From Methanosarcinaceae archaeon (GTDB lineage Archaea; Halobacteriota; Methanosarcinia; Methanosarcinales; Methanosarcinaceae), in assembly GCA_030609665.1 (NCBI GenBank), contig JAUWBW010000119.1:1-5967 (forward strand): a stretch of DNA of 5,967 nucleotides, in the 5' to 3' direction. Each line of letters starts with the position of its first letter. Position 1 is the first letter of the stretch. The notes beneath the pieces were generated by a model, which worked only from the letters and a program-made list of their open reading frames with translations, was not told the DNA's origin and ran no database searches. The translations under genes were made by a program, and so were the position numbers. This document shows positions 1 to 5,725 of this stretch, piece by piece.

Positions 1-1
1 G

Positions 2-1165
2 TTCGGGATCGCACAGTCGGCGGCGTTCTCCACAATCAGCCCGTTCCTGTTCTCACTTCTCATTTCCATCACAGTGCTTGTGATCTCCTGTCCTTGCGCG
101 GTCGGTCTTGCAACACCTGCCGCCATCATGGTGGGGACGGGCAAAGGTGCCGAGAACGGCATACTGATAAAAGATGGCGAGGCTCTGGAGCAGGCACACA
201 AACTCAACACCATTGTGTTCGACAAGACAGGCACACTCACAAAAGGCGAGCCTCAACTCACCGATATAATCTCAACATCACACCACTCAGATGATGAGGT
301 ACTGCGAATGGCTGCGATAGCCGAGAAAGGTTCAGAACACCCGCTTGGTGAAGCGATCGTAAATGGTGCAGTGGGGCGTAATATCGTGATTGGAAATGCC
401 AGCTCGTTCAAGTCAATTGCAGGTCACGGTGTTGAGGCTGAATTTGAAGGCAAGCGAATACTCCTTGGTACGCGGAAGCTCATGGCTGACAATGGCATCG
501 ATGTTGCGGAACTTGGCGAAGGCATGGAAACACTTGAAAGTTCAGGTAAAACTGCCATGCTAATTGCGCTGGATAATGAAGCCATTGGTATTGTTGCAGT
601 TGCAGACACCCTTAAAGAGAACTCAAAGGAAGCAGTTGATAAACTTCACAATATTGGCATCGAAGTTGCCATGATAACAGGCGACAATGCAAGAACGGCA
701 TCTGCCATCGCGCAGCAGGTAGGGATCGATCGCGTGTTGTCCGAAGTCCTGCCGGAAGATAAGGCAGCCGAGGTTAAGAAACTTCAGGACGAGGGAAAGG
801 TTGTGGCAATGGTGGGTGATGGTATTAACGATGCACCTGCCCTGATGCAGTCGGATATAGGGATTGCGATGGGTGCTGGAACCGATGTTGCAATGGAATC
901 CGCACAGATCGTGCTGATCAAGAACGATATTCTGGATGTAGTTTCATCAATTCGCCTGAGCAAACTTACTATGCGAAAGATCAAACAGAACTTGTTCTGG
1001 GCGTTCGGTTACAACAGCATCGGCATACCGATCGCTGCCGGCATATTGTATCCGTTCGTACACAAGATATTAATAACACCCGCACTCGCAGCCGCGTTCA
1101 TGGCAATGAGTTCGGTATCGGTAACGATGAATTCACTTCTTATGAAAAGGAGCAGGATAAAATGA
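2..1165 (+). CDS. copA: Cu(I)-exporting P1B-type ATPase, C-terminal part (5' end outside window)
   Basis: This is a membrane pump that uses ATP to export Cu(I) (possibly Ag(I)) from the cytoplasm. The frame is open from base 2, so the gene begins upstream; 387 residues are visible, about half of a usual CopA. In order: a membrane helix with the metal-binding CPC motif (ISCPCAVGLATP, near base 90), the phosphorylation site DKTGTLTKG with the catalytic Asp at 221-223, the nucleotide-domain motif SEHPLGEA, TGDNARTA, the hinge motif VGDGINDAPAL, and MGAGTDVAMESA. Two last membrane helices carry FGYNSIGIPIAAG and MAMSSVSVTMNS. CPC together with the YN and MxxSS motifs is the Cu(I)-type (P1B-1) combination. 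It ends in a basic tail, KRSRIK. It is convergent with the thioredoxin gene. The N-terminal metal-binding domains and promoter cannot be seen. Family is certain; copper rather than silver preference is inferred. Confidence 0.95.
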   Translation, partial: FGIAQSAAFSTISPFLFSLLISITVLVISCPCAVGLATPAAIMVGTGKGAENGILIKDGEALEQAHKLNTIVFDKTGTLTKGEPQLTDIISTSHHSDDEVLRMAAIAEKGSEHPLGEAIVNGAVGRNIVIGNASSFKSIAGHGVEAEFEGKRILLGTRKLMADNGIDVAELGEGMETLESSGKTAMLIALDNEAIGIVAVADTLKENSKEAVDKLHNIGIEVAMITGDNARTASAIAQQVGIDRVLSEVLPEDKAAEVKKLQDEGKVVAMVGDGINDAPALMQSDIGIAMGAGTDVAMESAQIVLIKNDILDVVSSIRLSKLTMRKIKQNLFWAFGYNSIGIPIAAGILYPFVHKILITPALAAAFMAMSSVSVTMNSLLMKRSRIK

Positions 1166-1248
1166 TGCTTGTGCAGTTACTTGGTGGTGGTGGAATGCGC
1201 CACCTGCGGCGGGTTGATAACTCAACGTCAAGAACAACTAAACAGGCG

Positions 1249-1366
1249 CGAGAAAATCCTCGCTATGCTCGGATTAACTCGCACCATATATTTATAAAAT
1301 ATATACTACGAGAAAATCTCCCTTCTGTCGAATTAAACTCGCACTATATATTTAAAAAATATATAC
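1249..1366. repeat. 60-bp tandem duplication with a hairpin in each copy
   Basis: Two copies lie head to tail at exactly 60-bp spacing (1249-1306 and 1309-1366), with 44 of 58 positions identical by my count. Each begins CGAGAAAATC and ends in an AT-rich perfect hairpin. In copy 1 it is ATATATTT/AAATATAT with loop ATA (1286-1304). In copy 2 it is TATATATTT/AAATATATA with loop AAA (1345-1365). Differences fall in the loop or extend the stem, so the hairpin is kept while the central 15 bases diverge. Copy 1 has a second small hairpin, GCGAG/CTCGC, at 1248-1263. The repeat occupies the gap between convergent copA and thioredoxin. Its role is unknown; a transcription end region or a structured 3' RNA is possible. 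Confidence 0.8.
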
Positions 1367-1369
1367 AAT

Positions 1370-1405
1370 AAAAAAAAGGAGTTTCACAAGAGTTTGTTAA
1401 ACTCT
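1370..1405 (-). terminator. Probable thioredoxin terminator: hairpin plus T run
   Basis: On the minus strand a 7-bp perfect stem (1389-1395 with 1399-1405, 3-base loop) spans the last codons of the thioredoxin gene. It is followed by an uninterrupted run of eight T residues (1377-1370) just past the stop codon. Archaeal RNA polymerase ends transcription at T runs, so the T tract is the stronger part of this call; the hairpin may be incidental because it is inside the coding sequence. Confidence 0.5.
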
Positions 1406-1653
1406 GCGCTAAGGACACTGCCCTGTGTGACACCTGTGAAACGTCTTGCTTCAACGCCATCCTTTTCCATGATAAGTGTTGGAACTACACGAATACTATA
1501 CTTTGCTGCAAGTTCCTGATTATGGTCAACATCCACTTCCTTGATCTCAACCTTGTCGCCAAATTCCTTTTCAAGTTCCTCAAGGATCGGTTTCTGCATT
1601 TTGCACGGTCCACACCATGTGGCTGTAAAATCTAATAATATTGGTTTGCCCAT
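1384..1653 (-). CDS. Thioredoxin (small, WCGPC type)
   Basis: This is a cytoplasmic thiol-disulfide reductase of 89 residues with a single thioredoxin fold. The active site WCGPC is at residues 13-17, with the buried Asp at residue 8 (LLDFTATWCGPC), the strand VEIKEVDVDHNQELAAKY, and the cis-proline loop VVPTL with Pro58. The usual length is about 85-110, so it is complete. A GTG nine bases upstream (1662) is in frame, but I chose the ATG at 1653. The sequence AGGTGAT (1664-1658) matches the archaeal anti-Shine-Dalgarno perfectly and sits 4 nt before this ATG, whereas it overlaps the GTG. No strong TATA box is evident directly upstream. The small CxxCxxC gene ends 51 nt upstream on the same strand, so co-transcription is plausible. 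The reductase partner and substrates are unknown. Glutaredoxin-like activity is less likely given WCGPC. Confidence 0.95.
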   Translation of the reverse strand: MGKPILLDFTATWCGPCKMQKPILEELEKEFGDKVEIKEVDVDHNQELAAKYSIRVVPTLIMEKDGVEARRFTGVTQGSVLSAEFNKLL

Positions 1654-1657
1654 TTGT

Positions 1658-1664
1658 ATCACCT
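1658..1664 (-). promoter_or_regulatory. Shine-Dalgarno site that fixes the thioredoxin start
   Basis: The minus strand reads AGGTGAT, complementary to the 3' end of archaeal 16S rRNA, then four bases, then ATG at 1653. The alternative GTG start at 1662 lies inside this motif, so ribosome binding favours the ATG and an 89-residue protein. Confidence 0.7.
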
Positions 1665-1680
1665 ATTTGTCGTAATTATT

Positions 1681-1720
1681 ACTGCTAACAATTAACTGCT
1701 ACGATTAACTGCTATGATTA
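1681..1720. repeat. Three tandem 13-14 bp repeats before thioredoxin
   Basis: Three units follow each other without gaps: ACTGCTAACAATTA (1681-1694), ACTGCTACGATTA (1695-1707) and ACTGCTATGATTA (1708-1720). The last covers the end and stop codon of the small CxxCxxC gene; the other two lie in the 51-nt gap before thioredoxin. Spacing of 13 bp is a little over one helical turn. They could be regulator-binding sites or simple slippage; the sequence alone does not decide. Confidence 0.75.
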
Positions 1721-1818
1721 TTATCTGGATCATCGTATTTTTTGGGTTCTGGATAACATATCATACATGATCTGCATTTGTCAGGTATGGTTTTCTTTTT
1801 CATCCCGGTTCCTGACAT
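1705..1818 (-). CDS. Small CxxCxxC protein, 37 residues, unknown function
   Basis: This short reading frame begins at the ATG at 1818 and ends with TAA at 1705-1707. The protein starts MSGTGMKKKTIPDK, then has three cysteines in a CxxCxxC pattern (CRSCMIC, residues 15, 18 and 21), then YPEPKKYDDPDNN and a short polar end. The head is basic and the tail acidic; there is no signal peptide or membrane helix. An AAGGA, weakly Shine-Dalgarno-like, lies 8 nt before the ATG; an internal ATG at 1803 (residue 6) is an alternative start. Three close cysteines suggest metal or iron-sulfur binding, or a thiol substrate, but three are fewer than a full zinc or 4Fe-4S site, so a dimer or partner would be needed. 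It lies 51 nt upstream of thioredoxin on the same strand, hinting at a redox role. I do not recognise the family. It could be a chance frame, though cysteine spacing and context argue against that. Confidence 0.5.
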   Translation of the reverse strand: MSGTGMKKKTIPDKCRSCMICYPEPKKYDDPDNNHSS

Positions 1819-1939
1819 AATATTATTCCTTTTATTAGAGTATTATCCTTTTACAATTATATGGTATTGCACTAATTACACACAACCATAGTACTACTCG
1901 CATAAATACGTTTCGCCTGTAAAGGCCTTGGGACAAAAT

Positions 1940-2104
1940 TCACTCATCACCTTTTTTAAGCCAATGAGGCTTAATCCCTTTCATAATCTCTAGATACCTT
2001 ATTCTCCGAATATTATGCGCAACCAACTTCAACCGTGTTTCAGTTGTTCTGCGTGAATCCAGCTTTTTCCGCAAGGTGCTCCAAAGCGACACTTTACCAT
2101 AGAA
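1940..2104 (-). pseudogene. Transposase C-terminal fragment
   Basis: This is an open stretch of 54 codons with no start codon of its own, ending in TGA at 1940-1942. It has the strongly basic, helical character of a transposase tail: RKKLDSRRTTETRLKLVAHN, then IRRIRYLEIMKGIKPHWLKK. The TRLKLVAHNIRR run resembles the last helix of IS5/IS4-like DDE transposases as I remember them, but I cannot place the exact family. In the same frame a TAA (2105-2107) interrupts a further 50 open codons that extend to about 2257 and cross the palindromic repeat, consistent with decay. It is certainly not a complete gene. The identification as transposase is inference from composition and from the flanking inverted repeat. 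Confidence 0.5.
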
Positions 2105-2154
2105 TTAACCATTTCCGATATTAATATTGTGTGATATTTCTCTAGTCAAACGTT

Positions 2155-2205
2155 GCGACGGCACACCCAACCGCAGCAGATCTGCGGGGCATGACGTGCC
2201 GTCGC
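2155..2205. repeat. Nested palindrome: 10-bp outer stem, 6-bp inner stem
   Basis: GCGACGGCAC (2155-2164) pairs perfectly with GTGCCGTCGC (2196-2205). Inside it CCGCAG (2171-2176) pairs with CTGCGG (2182-2187) around a 5-base loop. The whole is GC-rich in an AT-rich intergenic region. The inner part, CCCAACCGCAGCAGA followed by CTGCGG, recurs at 2275-2296. This looks like a dispersed palindromic repeat of the REP type, or a strongly folded RNA element, located downstream of ftsZ. Base pairing is seen directly; the repeat-family idea is inferred from the second copy. Confidence 0.75.
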
Positions 2206-2274
2206 TTTGTAGTTTCGTTTTAACTCTGCTATCCACGGTAATAAGTACCCAAAAAAGTTAATACGATGGTTTGT

Positions 2275-2296
2275 CCCAACCGCAGCAGAGCTGCGG
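2275..2296. repeat. Second copy of the palindrome core
   Basis: CCGCAGC (2280-2286) pairs with GCTGCGG (2290-2296) around a 3-base loop, preceded by CCCAA. It matches the inner part of the 2155-2205 palindrome in 21 of 22 positions; the single difference, T to G, adds a seventh base pair, so the change preserves pairing. It lacks the outer 10-bp stem. It lies 35-56 nt past the ftsZ stop and could also help end that transcript. Confidence 0.7.
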
Positions 2297-2313
2297 AGTA
2301 TAGTGATTAAGAT

Positions 2314-2328
2314 GAAAAGGCAAAGCCT
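2314..2328 (-). terminator. Weak hairpin and T run after ftsZ
   Basis: Immediately after the ftsZ stop the minus strand reads AGGC-TTT-GCCT (2328-2318) followed by TTTT (2317-2314). The stem is only 4 bp, so this is a weak candidate. Further downstream on the same strand are the GC palindrome at 2280-2296 and a TTTTTT run at 2256-2251, which may act with it or instead of it. Confidence 0.35.
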
Positions 2329-2330
2329 CT

Positions 2331-3434
2331 TCATTTTACGAAATCAATACCATATCTACGGGTTACGTTTTTCGCACCGCCATGCCCATATATCTGTGGT
2401 GATTTCACACCTGTAACAACAAGCATCGTGCGCACTGTGTGTTCCAGATCCGGATCGACCTGTGCTCCCCAGATAAGTCTTGCATTAGGATCAATGCGGC
2501 TGTACACTTCCTGCACAACGCTCTCTGCTTCTGCAATTGTCATGTCGGGTCCACCAACCACATTTACAAGAGCCGATGTTGCGCCGGAAATATCCACATC
2601 AAGAAGCGGGCTTCTGAGTGCTTTTTGAACAGACTCGATTGCCTTGTCCTCACCATCTGCCTCACCAAGACCGATCATAGCAACACCGCCATTTTGCATG
2701 ACTGTCCTGACATCTGCAAAGTCAAGGTTCACAAGACCGGGTTTTGTGATAAGTTCAGTGATACCTTTGACCGCCCTCATCAGCACCTCATCGGATACCT
2801 TGAATGCTGCCTGAAGCGGCAATCTTGGAACGATCTCAAGCAACTTGTCATTTGGGACCACTATAACTGTGTCTGCCACATCCCGCAGCCTCTCAAGACC
2901 CGCCTCGGCGTTTGTACGCCTGACCTGTCCCTCAACTCCAAAAGGTAATGTGACGACTGCAATCGTCAATGCGCCTGCATCCCGTGCAGCCTCTGCAACT
3001 ATCGGTGCAGATCCGGTTCCTGTACCGCCACCAAGTCCCGCAGTGATGAACACCATATCAGAATCTGCGACGACTGCATTAAGTTCGTCCACACTCTCAA
3101 GTGCCGCATCTTCCCCGATCTGTGGAAGACTTCCTGCACCAAGACCTCTCGTCTTTTTCCTGCCGATCAGTATTTTCTGATCAGCTTCGACATGCAAAAG
3201 ATGCTGAGCATCTGTATTTAAAGCAATGATCTCTGCACCCCTAATACCCTCATCTCTCATGCGCTGGACGCTGTTTGAACCGCCGCCACCACATCCTATG
3301 ACTTTGATATTCGTCTGCAACTCATGCAGCATTGCTTCAAGTTCTGCATCGATATTCTCATACACCGGAGCACTGGAATTAATGCGCCCCTCTTGTGCAG
3401 ACCGTGCCAATGCCTCTTCTACGATGGATTTCAT
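2331..3434 (-). CDS. ftsZ: Cell-division GTPase FtsZ, FtsZ1 type
   Basis: This tubulin-like GTPase polymerises into the mid-cell division ring. It has 367 residues, full length for the archaeal family. Visible parts: an N-terminal tail starting MKSIVEEALARSA (typical of the FtsZ1 group), the nucleotide loop GCGGGGSNSV (48-56), ALNTDAQHL, the tubulin signature GLGGGTGTGSAPI (133-145), VTLPFGVEGQVRRTNAEAGL, and the T7 catalytic loop NLDFADVRTVM (236-246) with Asp238 and Asp241. The C-terminal domain ends in a short tail, YGIDFVK. The ATG at 3434 is preceded by a GGAGG site 9 nt upstream (3444-3448). It follows dtdA after 34 nt with no visible promoter, so the two are probably one operon. In many euryarchaea I would expect secE and nusG next; here the downstream side is decayed mobile DNA. 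Assignment to FtsZ1 rather than FtsZ2 rests on the N-terminal tail. Confidence 0.97.
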   Translation of the reverse strand: MKSIVEEALARSAQEGRINSSAPVYENIDAELEAMLHELQTNIKVIGCGGGGSNSVQRMRDEGIRGAEIIALNTDAQHLLHVEADQKILIGRKKTRGLGAGSLPQIGEDAALESVDELNAVVADSDMVFITAGLGGGTGTGSAPIVAEAARDAGALTIAVVTLPFGVEGQVRRTNAEAGLERLRDVADTVIVVPNDKLLEIVPRLPLQAAFKVSDEVLMRAVKGITELITKPGLVNLDFADVRTVMQNGGVAMIGLGEADGEDKAIESVQKALRSPLLDVDISGATSALVNVVGGPDMTIAEAESVVQEVYSRIDPNARLIWGAQVDPDLEHTVRTMLVVTGVKSPQIYGHGGAKNVTRRYGIDFVK

Positions 3435-3468
3435 AAATGTTTTCCTCCAAGAGTGAAAATTGTTAATA

Positions 3469-4923
3469 TTAAAAGTTGATTGTATTTGTTAATGTGATCG
3501 CTTTCTTATTTGATTGATATACCATTTCAGGTGTTATAGTATTTTCGTTGACCGTGACTGACTTCCCACTTGCAAGTTCCCCAAACATGGGACCTGGAGG
3601 AACGCCCAATTCACGAGCAAGCTCAGGGTTAAATTTTTTATCAATAATATATAGAATATTCTCATCGGGAATATATTTGATTTCATATTGTCCTTTTAGT
3701 ATTTTAATGCATTCATTTGTAAGGTCCTGTACAACAGTCCTTGCGCACTCGTCATCGATACTGAAAATCACATGAGCGATCGTCCCATTTGAATGCTCAA
3801 GATATGCAATATTATGACTGTCCAAAAATACCCTGACACGTCTCTTATCTACAGTTTCGGCTTCCTGCAACAATTCCCGATCGATCTTGGCAGCTTTGAC
3901 CCTGGGACAATTACACCCCCTGCAAGGCAAATTCAACATCTTGATCTCGCTTTTCATACCATCCGTAAGTTTTGCACGCCCACCCGGACAAAACTCGTTC
4001 GCCTTCAAAAGCAATTGCTTGCAAAACTCCCACGGAATCCCATTCATCTCCCTGATATCTCCTTCCCGTAACACCTCATACCCAAGTTCTTCAACGATCT
4101 TACCAATGCGCTCACGTTCCCTCGCAGACATGGACTTGCGGTCAAAATACACAAAATCCGCATCGGACTTCTCAAATGCCACCTTTATCATTTCTTTATC
4201 AATATGTGGCAACTGGTAGCTCGGAAAATTGTGTCCAAATGTAATTTCTGTCTCAAACAGTAATTTCAACTGGCGCGGCGCATAATGCCCCCCACCAAAA
4301 CCAAGAGCTACAGGCACTTCCCCAAGGTCAAGAGACATAATGGCACTCGCAACGATCTCCCCGGGAACATAATCCTCCCATTGTGGTTCATCACTTCCGA
4401 TCTCAGCATACACGGACGGAATATCAAGATTGGTAGGACCATGATGGGTCGATTCCATAGACACATCATAATCAGTGTTCTTTGCCAGCATCTGCATAGT
4501 TATAAGAAGCGACCGCAGTGCATGAGGTGCAGCCCTTGCAAATTCCTGCGGCCTTCCCCCAAATTCGGCATCCTTCACGTTCCCCGTAAAATGCGCGGTA
4601 AGAAGTTTGCGCCCGTCCTTGCTCTTATGCTTTGATGCAAAAATGATCAGTTTCGTTGGCAGACCACAATTGACCAGTTTCTCATCGATCCCATCCTGGA
4701 AAATATGATACTTATCGACCTCAACGATCCTGAAGTTGTCAAACTCATAGATAGAACAAACATCTCCACAACCATCACCGCATGGACACCCAATATGTAT
4801 CCATTCCCGCATGGACAAAAGATGGTTTTTGATATTCTGGCTTGCTTTGTCAAGAGTTGAGCAGACAATCGTTATTTTTGGCTCCTCTGCTTGCTGTGAA
4901 TTTAAAATTGGAATCTCGGTCAT
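3469..4923 (-). CDS. dtdA: D-aminoacyl-tRNA deacylase, archaeal DtdA/GEK1 type with C-terminal extension
   Basis: This cytoplasmic proofreading enzyme hydrolyses D-amino acids such as D-Tyr from mischarged tRNA. It has 484 residues. The catalytic domain, about residues 16-290, shows KITIVCSTLDKAS, LIIFASKHKSKDGR, TAHFTGN, SMESTHHGPTNLDIPSVYAE, ALGFGGGHYAPRQ, HNFPSY and FDRKSMSARERERIG, all characteristic of the family. Minimal archaeal versions are near 270 residues; the rest is a C-terminal region of the kind I recall in halophiles and Methanosarcinales. Two cysteine clusters stand out: CPCGDGCGDVC (46-56) and CRGCNC (334-339). Near the end LGVPPGPMFGELASG (439-453) resembles the conserved GVPPGP loop of RNase Z. 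No GTG or TTG start lies between the ATG at 4923 and the conserved core, so a 15-residue leader is kept. The Shine-Dalgarno site is weak. A TATA box lies at 5007-5014. The gene heads an operon with ftsZ. Confidence 0.95.
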   Translation of the reverse strand: MTEIPILNSQQAEEPKITIVCSTLDKASQNIKNHLLSMREWIHIGCPCGDGCGDVCSIYEFDNFRIVEVDKYHIFQDGIDEKLVNCGLPTKLIIFASKHKSKDGRKLLTAHFTGNVKDAEFGGRPQEFARAAPHALRSLLITMQMLAKNTDYDVSMESTHHGPTNLDIPSVYAEIGSDEPQWEDYVPGEIVASAIMSLDLGEVPVALGFGGGHYAPRQLKLLFETEITFGHNFPSYQLPHIDKEMIKVAFEKSDADFVYFDRKSMSARERERIGKIVEELGYEVLREGDIREMNGIPWEFCKQLLLKANEFCPGGRAKLTDGMKSEIKMLNLPCRGCNCPRVKAAKIDRELLQEAETVDKRRVRVFLDSHNIAYLEHSNGTIAHVIFSIDDECARTVVQDLTNECIKILKGQYEIKYIPDENILYIIDKKFNPELARELGVPPGPMFGELASGKSVTVNENTITPEMVYQSNKKAITLTNTINF

Positions 4924-5006
4924 TGGTGGATCTCTTTGATAATTGATAAATTAATAATTAGTAACTTGTAATTGATATTTGTTAACTGGGTTAAGGTAGA
5001 CTGCAT

Positions 5007-5014
5007 TATATAAA
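5007..5014 (-). promoter_or_regulatory. TATA box for the dtdA-ftsZ operon
   Basis: The minus strand reads TTTATATA, the archaeal TATA consensus, in the 142-bp gap between the methyltransferase stop and the dtdA start. A start of transcription about 25 nt downstream would fall near 4985 and give a leader of roughly 60 nt. No convincing purine-rich BRE stands out directly upstream. Confidence 0.6.
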
Positions 5015-5065
5015 TCTGTCACCTCAATAACATCCACCATATCAACAAAACTCATGCATATTCCC

Positions 5066-5725
5066 CTACCGTTTCAGCAGGTCGAACACCCACCTACTGA
5101 CACTTGGCGCCACATTCCCACACCTGCGATAAAAAACGGTTTCAAGACCCATACGTTCATACTCATCCATCAAATCTTGTACCTCTGATTGCAACTTGAA
5201 CGTATAGAAGTGCACCATTCCTTCATTTTTCACAAGCGGCAATATGCTCGGAAGATATGAATCCATCCCGTAAGGAGTTGGTACGATCGCCCTGTCGAAA
5301 TGAATGTCAGGAATGTTGACAATATCCGATGCATCCGCATTTATGATAGATACATTCGACTCCACCCCATTCAGCCTTACATTTTCCGCAAGCCATTTAC
5401 ACGCCTCTGTGTTTTTCTCGATTGCTGTGATCTTTGCACCGGAAGCGGCAGCCGGAACTACAAACGGACCCACCCCGCAAAACGGGATTATCACATTCTC
5501 GGAAGGGAGAACCTGCGTTGTGACCCTGTTCCTCTCAAATCCAAGGCGGCTGTTGAAGAACACTTCATTCAGGTCAAGCCGATACTTGAAGCCAAATTCC
5601 CTGTGCAATGTCACTGCATCAGAACCAAGCAGTCTCTCAAATCCCCCAACCCTTTTTTCGCCATCCAGTTTAGCCACTTTATTGAGAACTGTATTGATAT
5701 TCCGCACTTTCCGCAGGTCTCCCAT
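5066..5725 (-). CDS. Trm5/Taw2-family SAM-dependent enzyme, probably N-terminally truncated
   Basis: This belongs to the archaeal tRNA-modifying family that acts on G37 or wyosine precursors using S-adenosylmethionine. It has 219 residues from the ATG at 5725. Visible parts: the linker NTVLNKVAKLDGEKRVGGFE, LGSDAVTLHREFGFKYRLDL, motif X-like EVFFNSRLGFERNRV (54-68), SAM-binding motif I PFCGVGPF (81-88), the acidic residue in AIEKN (103), NADASD (129-134), FDRAIVPTPYG (143-153) and a C-terminal CGNVAPSVSRWVFDL. Trm5 has NLP where this protein has VPTP, so the substrate cannot be assigned and Trm5 itself is unlikely. Family members I recall are about 250-340 residues, with an N-terminal domain before the linker that is absent here. 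The start codon shares one base with the stop of the upstream transposase (TGATG) and has no Shine-Dalgarno site, so translation would rely on coupling. Activity is doubtful, but the SAM domain is intact. Confidence 0.8.
   Translation of the reverse strand: MGDLRKVRNINTVLNKVAKLDGEKRVGGFERLLGSDAVTLHREFGFKYRLDLNEVFFNSRLGFERNRVTTQVLPSENVIIPFCGVGPFVVPAAASGAKITAIEKNTEACKWLAENVRLNGVESNVSIINADASDIVNIPDIHFDRAIVPTPYGMDSYLPSILPLVKNEGMVHFYTFKLQSEVQDLMDEYERMGLETVFYRRCGNVAPSVSRWVFDLLKR

Larger units (their letters stand above)
1928..2279 (-). mobile_element. Possible remnant of an insertion sequence with 10-bp inverted ends
   Basis: TTGGGACAAA at 1928-1937 is matched exactly in inverted orientation by TTTGTCCCAA at 2270-2279. 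Between them is a transposase C-terminal fragment whose stop codon lies only 2 nt from the left repeat, the arrangement expected at an IS end. At 352 bp the unit is far too short for an intact element, so it would be an internally deleted relic. The nested palindrome at 2155-2205 lies inside it. No target-site duplication is visible. Caution: the right-hand CCCAA is shared with the palindromic repeats, so part of the match could have another origin. Confidence 0.4.

Noticed and set aside
1286..1304. The AT-rich stretch considered as a TATA box for a plus-strand gene.
   Set aside because: No plausible plus-strand gene follows; downstream lies only the antisense of thioredoxin. The match to an AT hairpin explains it better.
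1249..1366. The 60-bp tandem repeat considered as a minimal CRISPR array.
   Set aside because: There is no pattern of constant repeats separated by unique spacers; only two diverged units are present and no cas gene is visible.
1162..1371. A 69-codon plus-strand frame starting in an ATGA overlap with the copA stop.
   Set aside because: It is open only because the 60-bp repeat is a multiple of three. Its second half is translation of the AT-rich tandem repeat, it has no recognisable domain, and the repeat diverges without respect to codon position.
2146..2334. A 62-codon minus-strand frame starting in an ATGA overlap with the ftsZ stop.
   Set aside because: It runs through both GC palindromes and the putative IS end, which explains its composition. 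It does not resemble SecE, the protein expected after ftsZ, and no family is recognisable.
2439..2948. A long plus-strand open frame opposite ftsZ.
   Set aside because: It lies wholly antisense to a well-conserved ftsZ, has no recognisable domain and no ribosome site; it is a codon-usage shadow. The plus-strand frames opposite dtdA and the methyltransferase are rejected for the same reason.
4951..5055. A 34-codon minus-strand frame (starts MSFVDMVDVIEV) 10 nt after the methyltransferase stop, with GGGGA upstream.
   Set aside because: It covers the TATA box and the probable transcription start of dtdA, and its sequence matches nothing I know. It is left unresolved rather than called.
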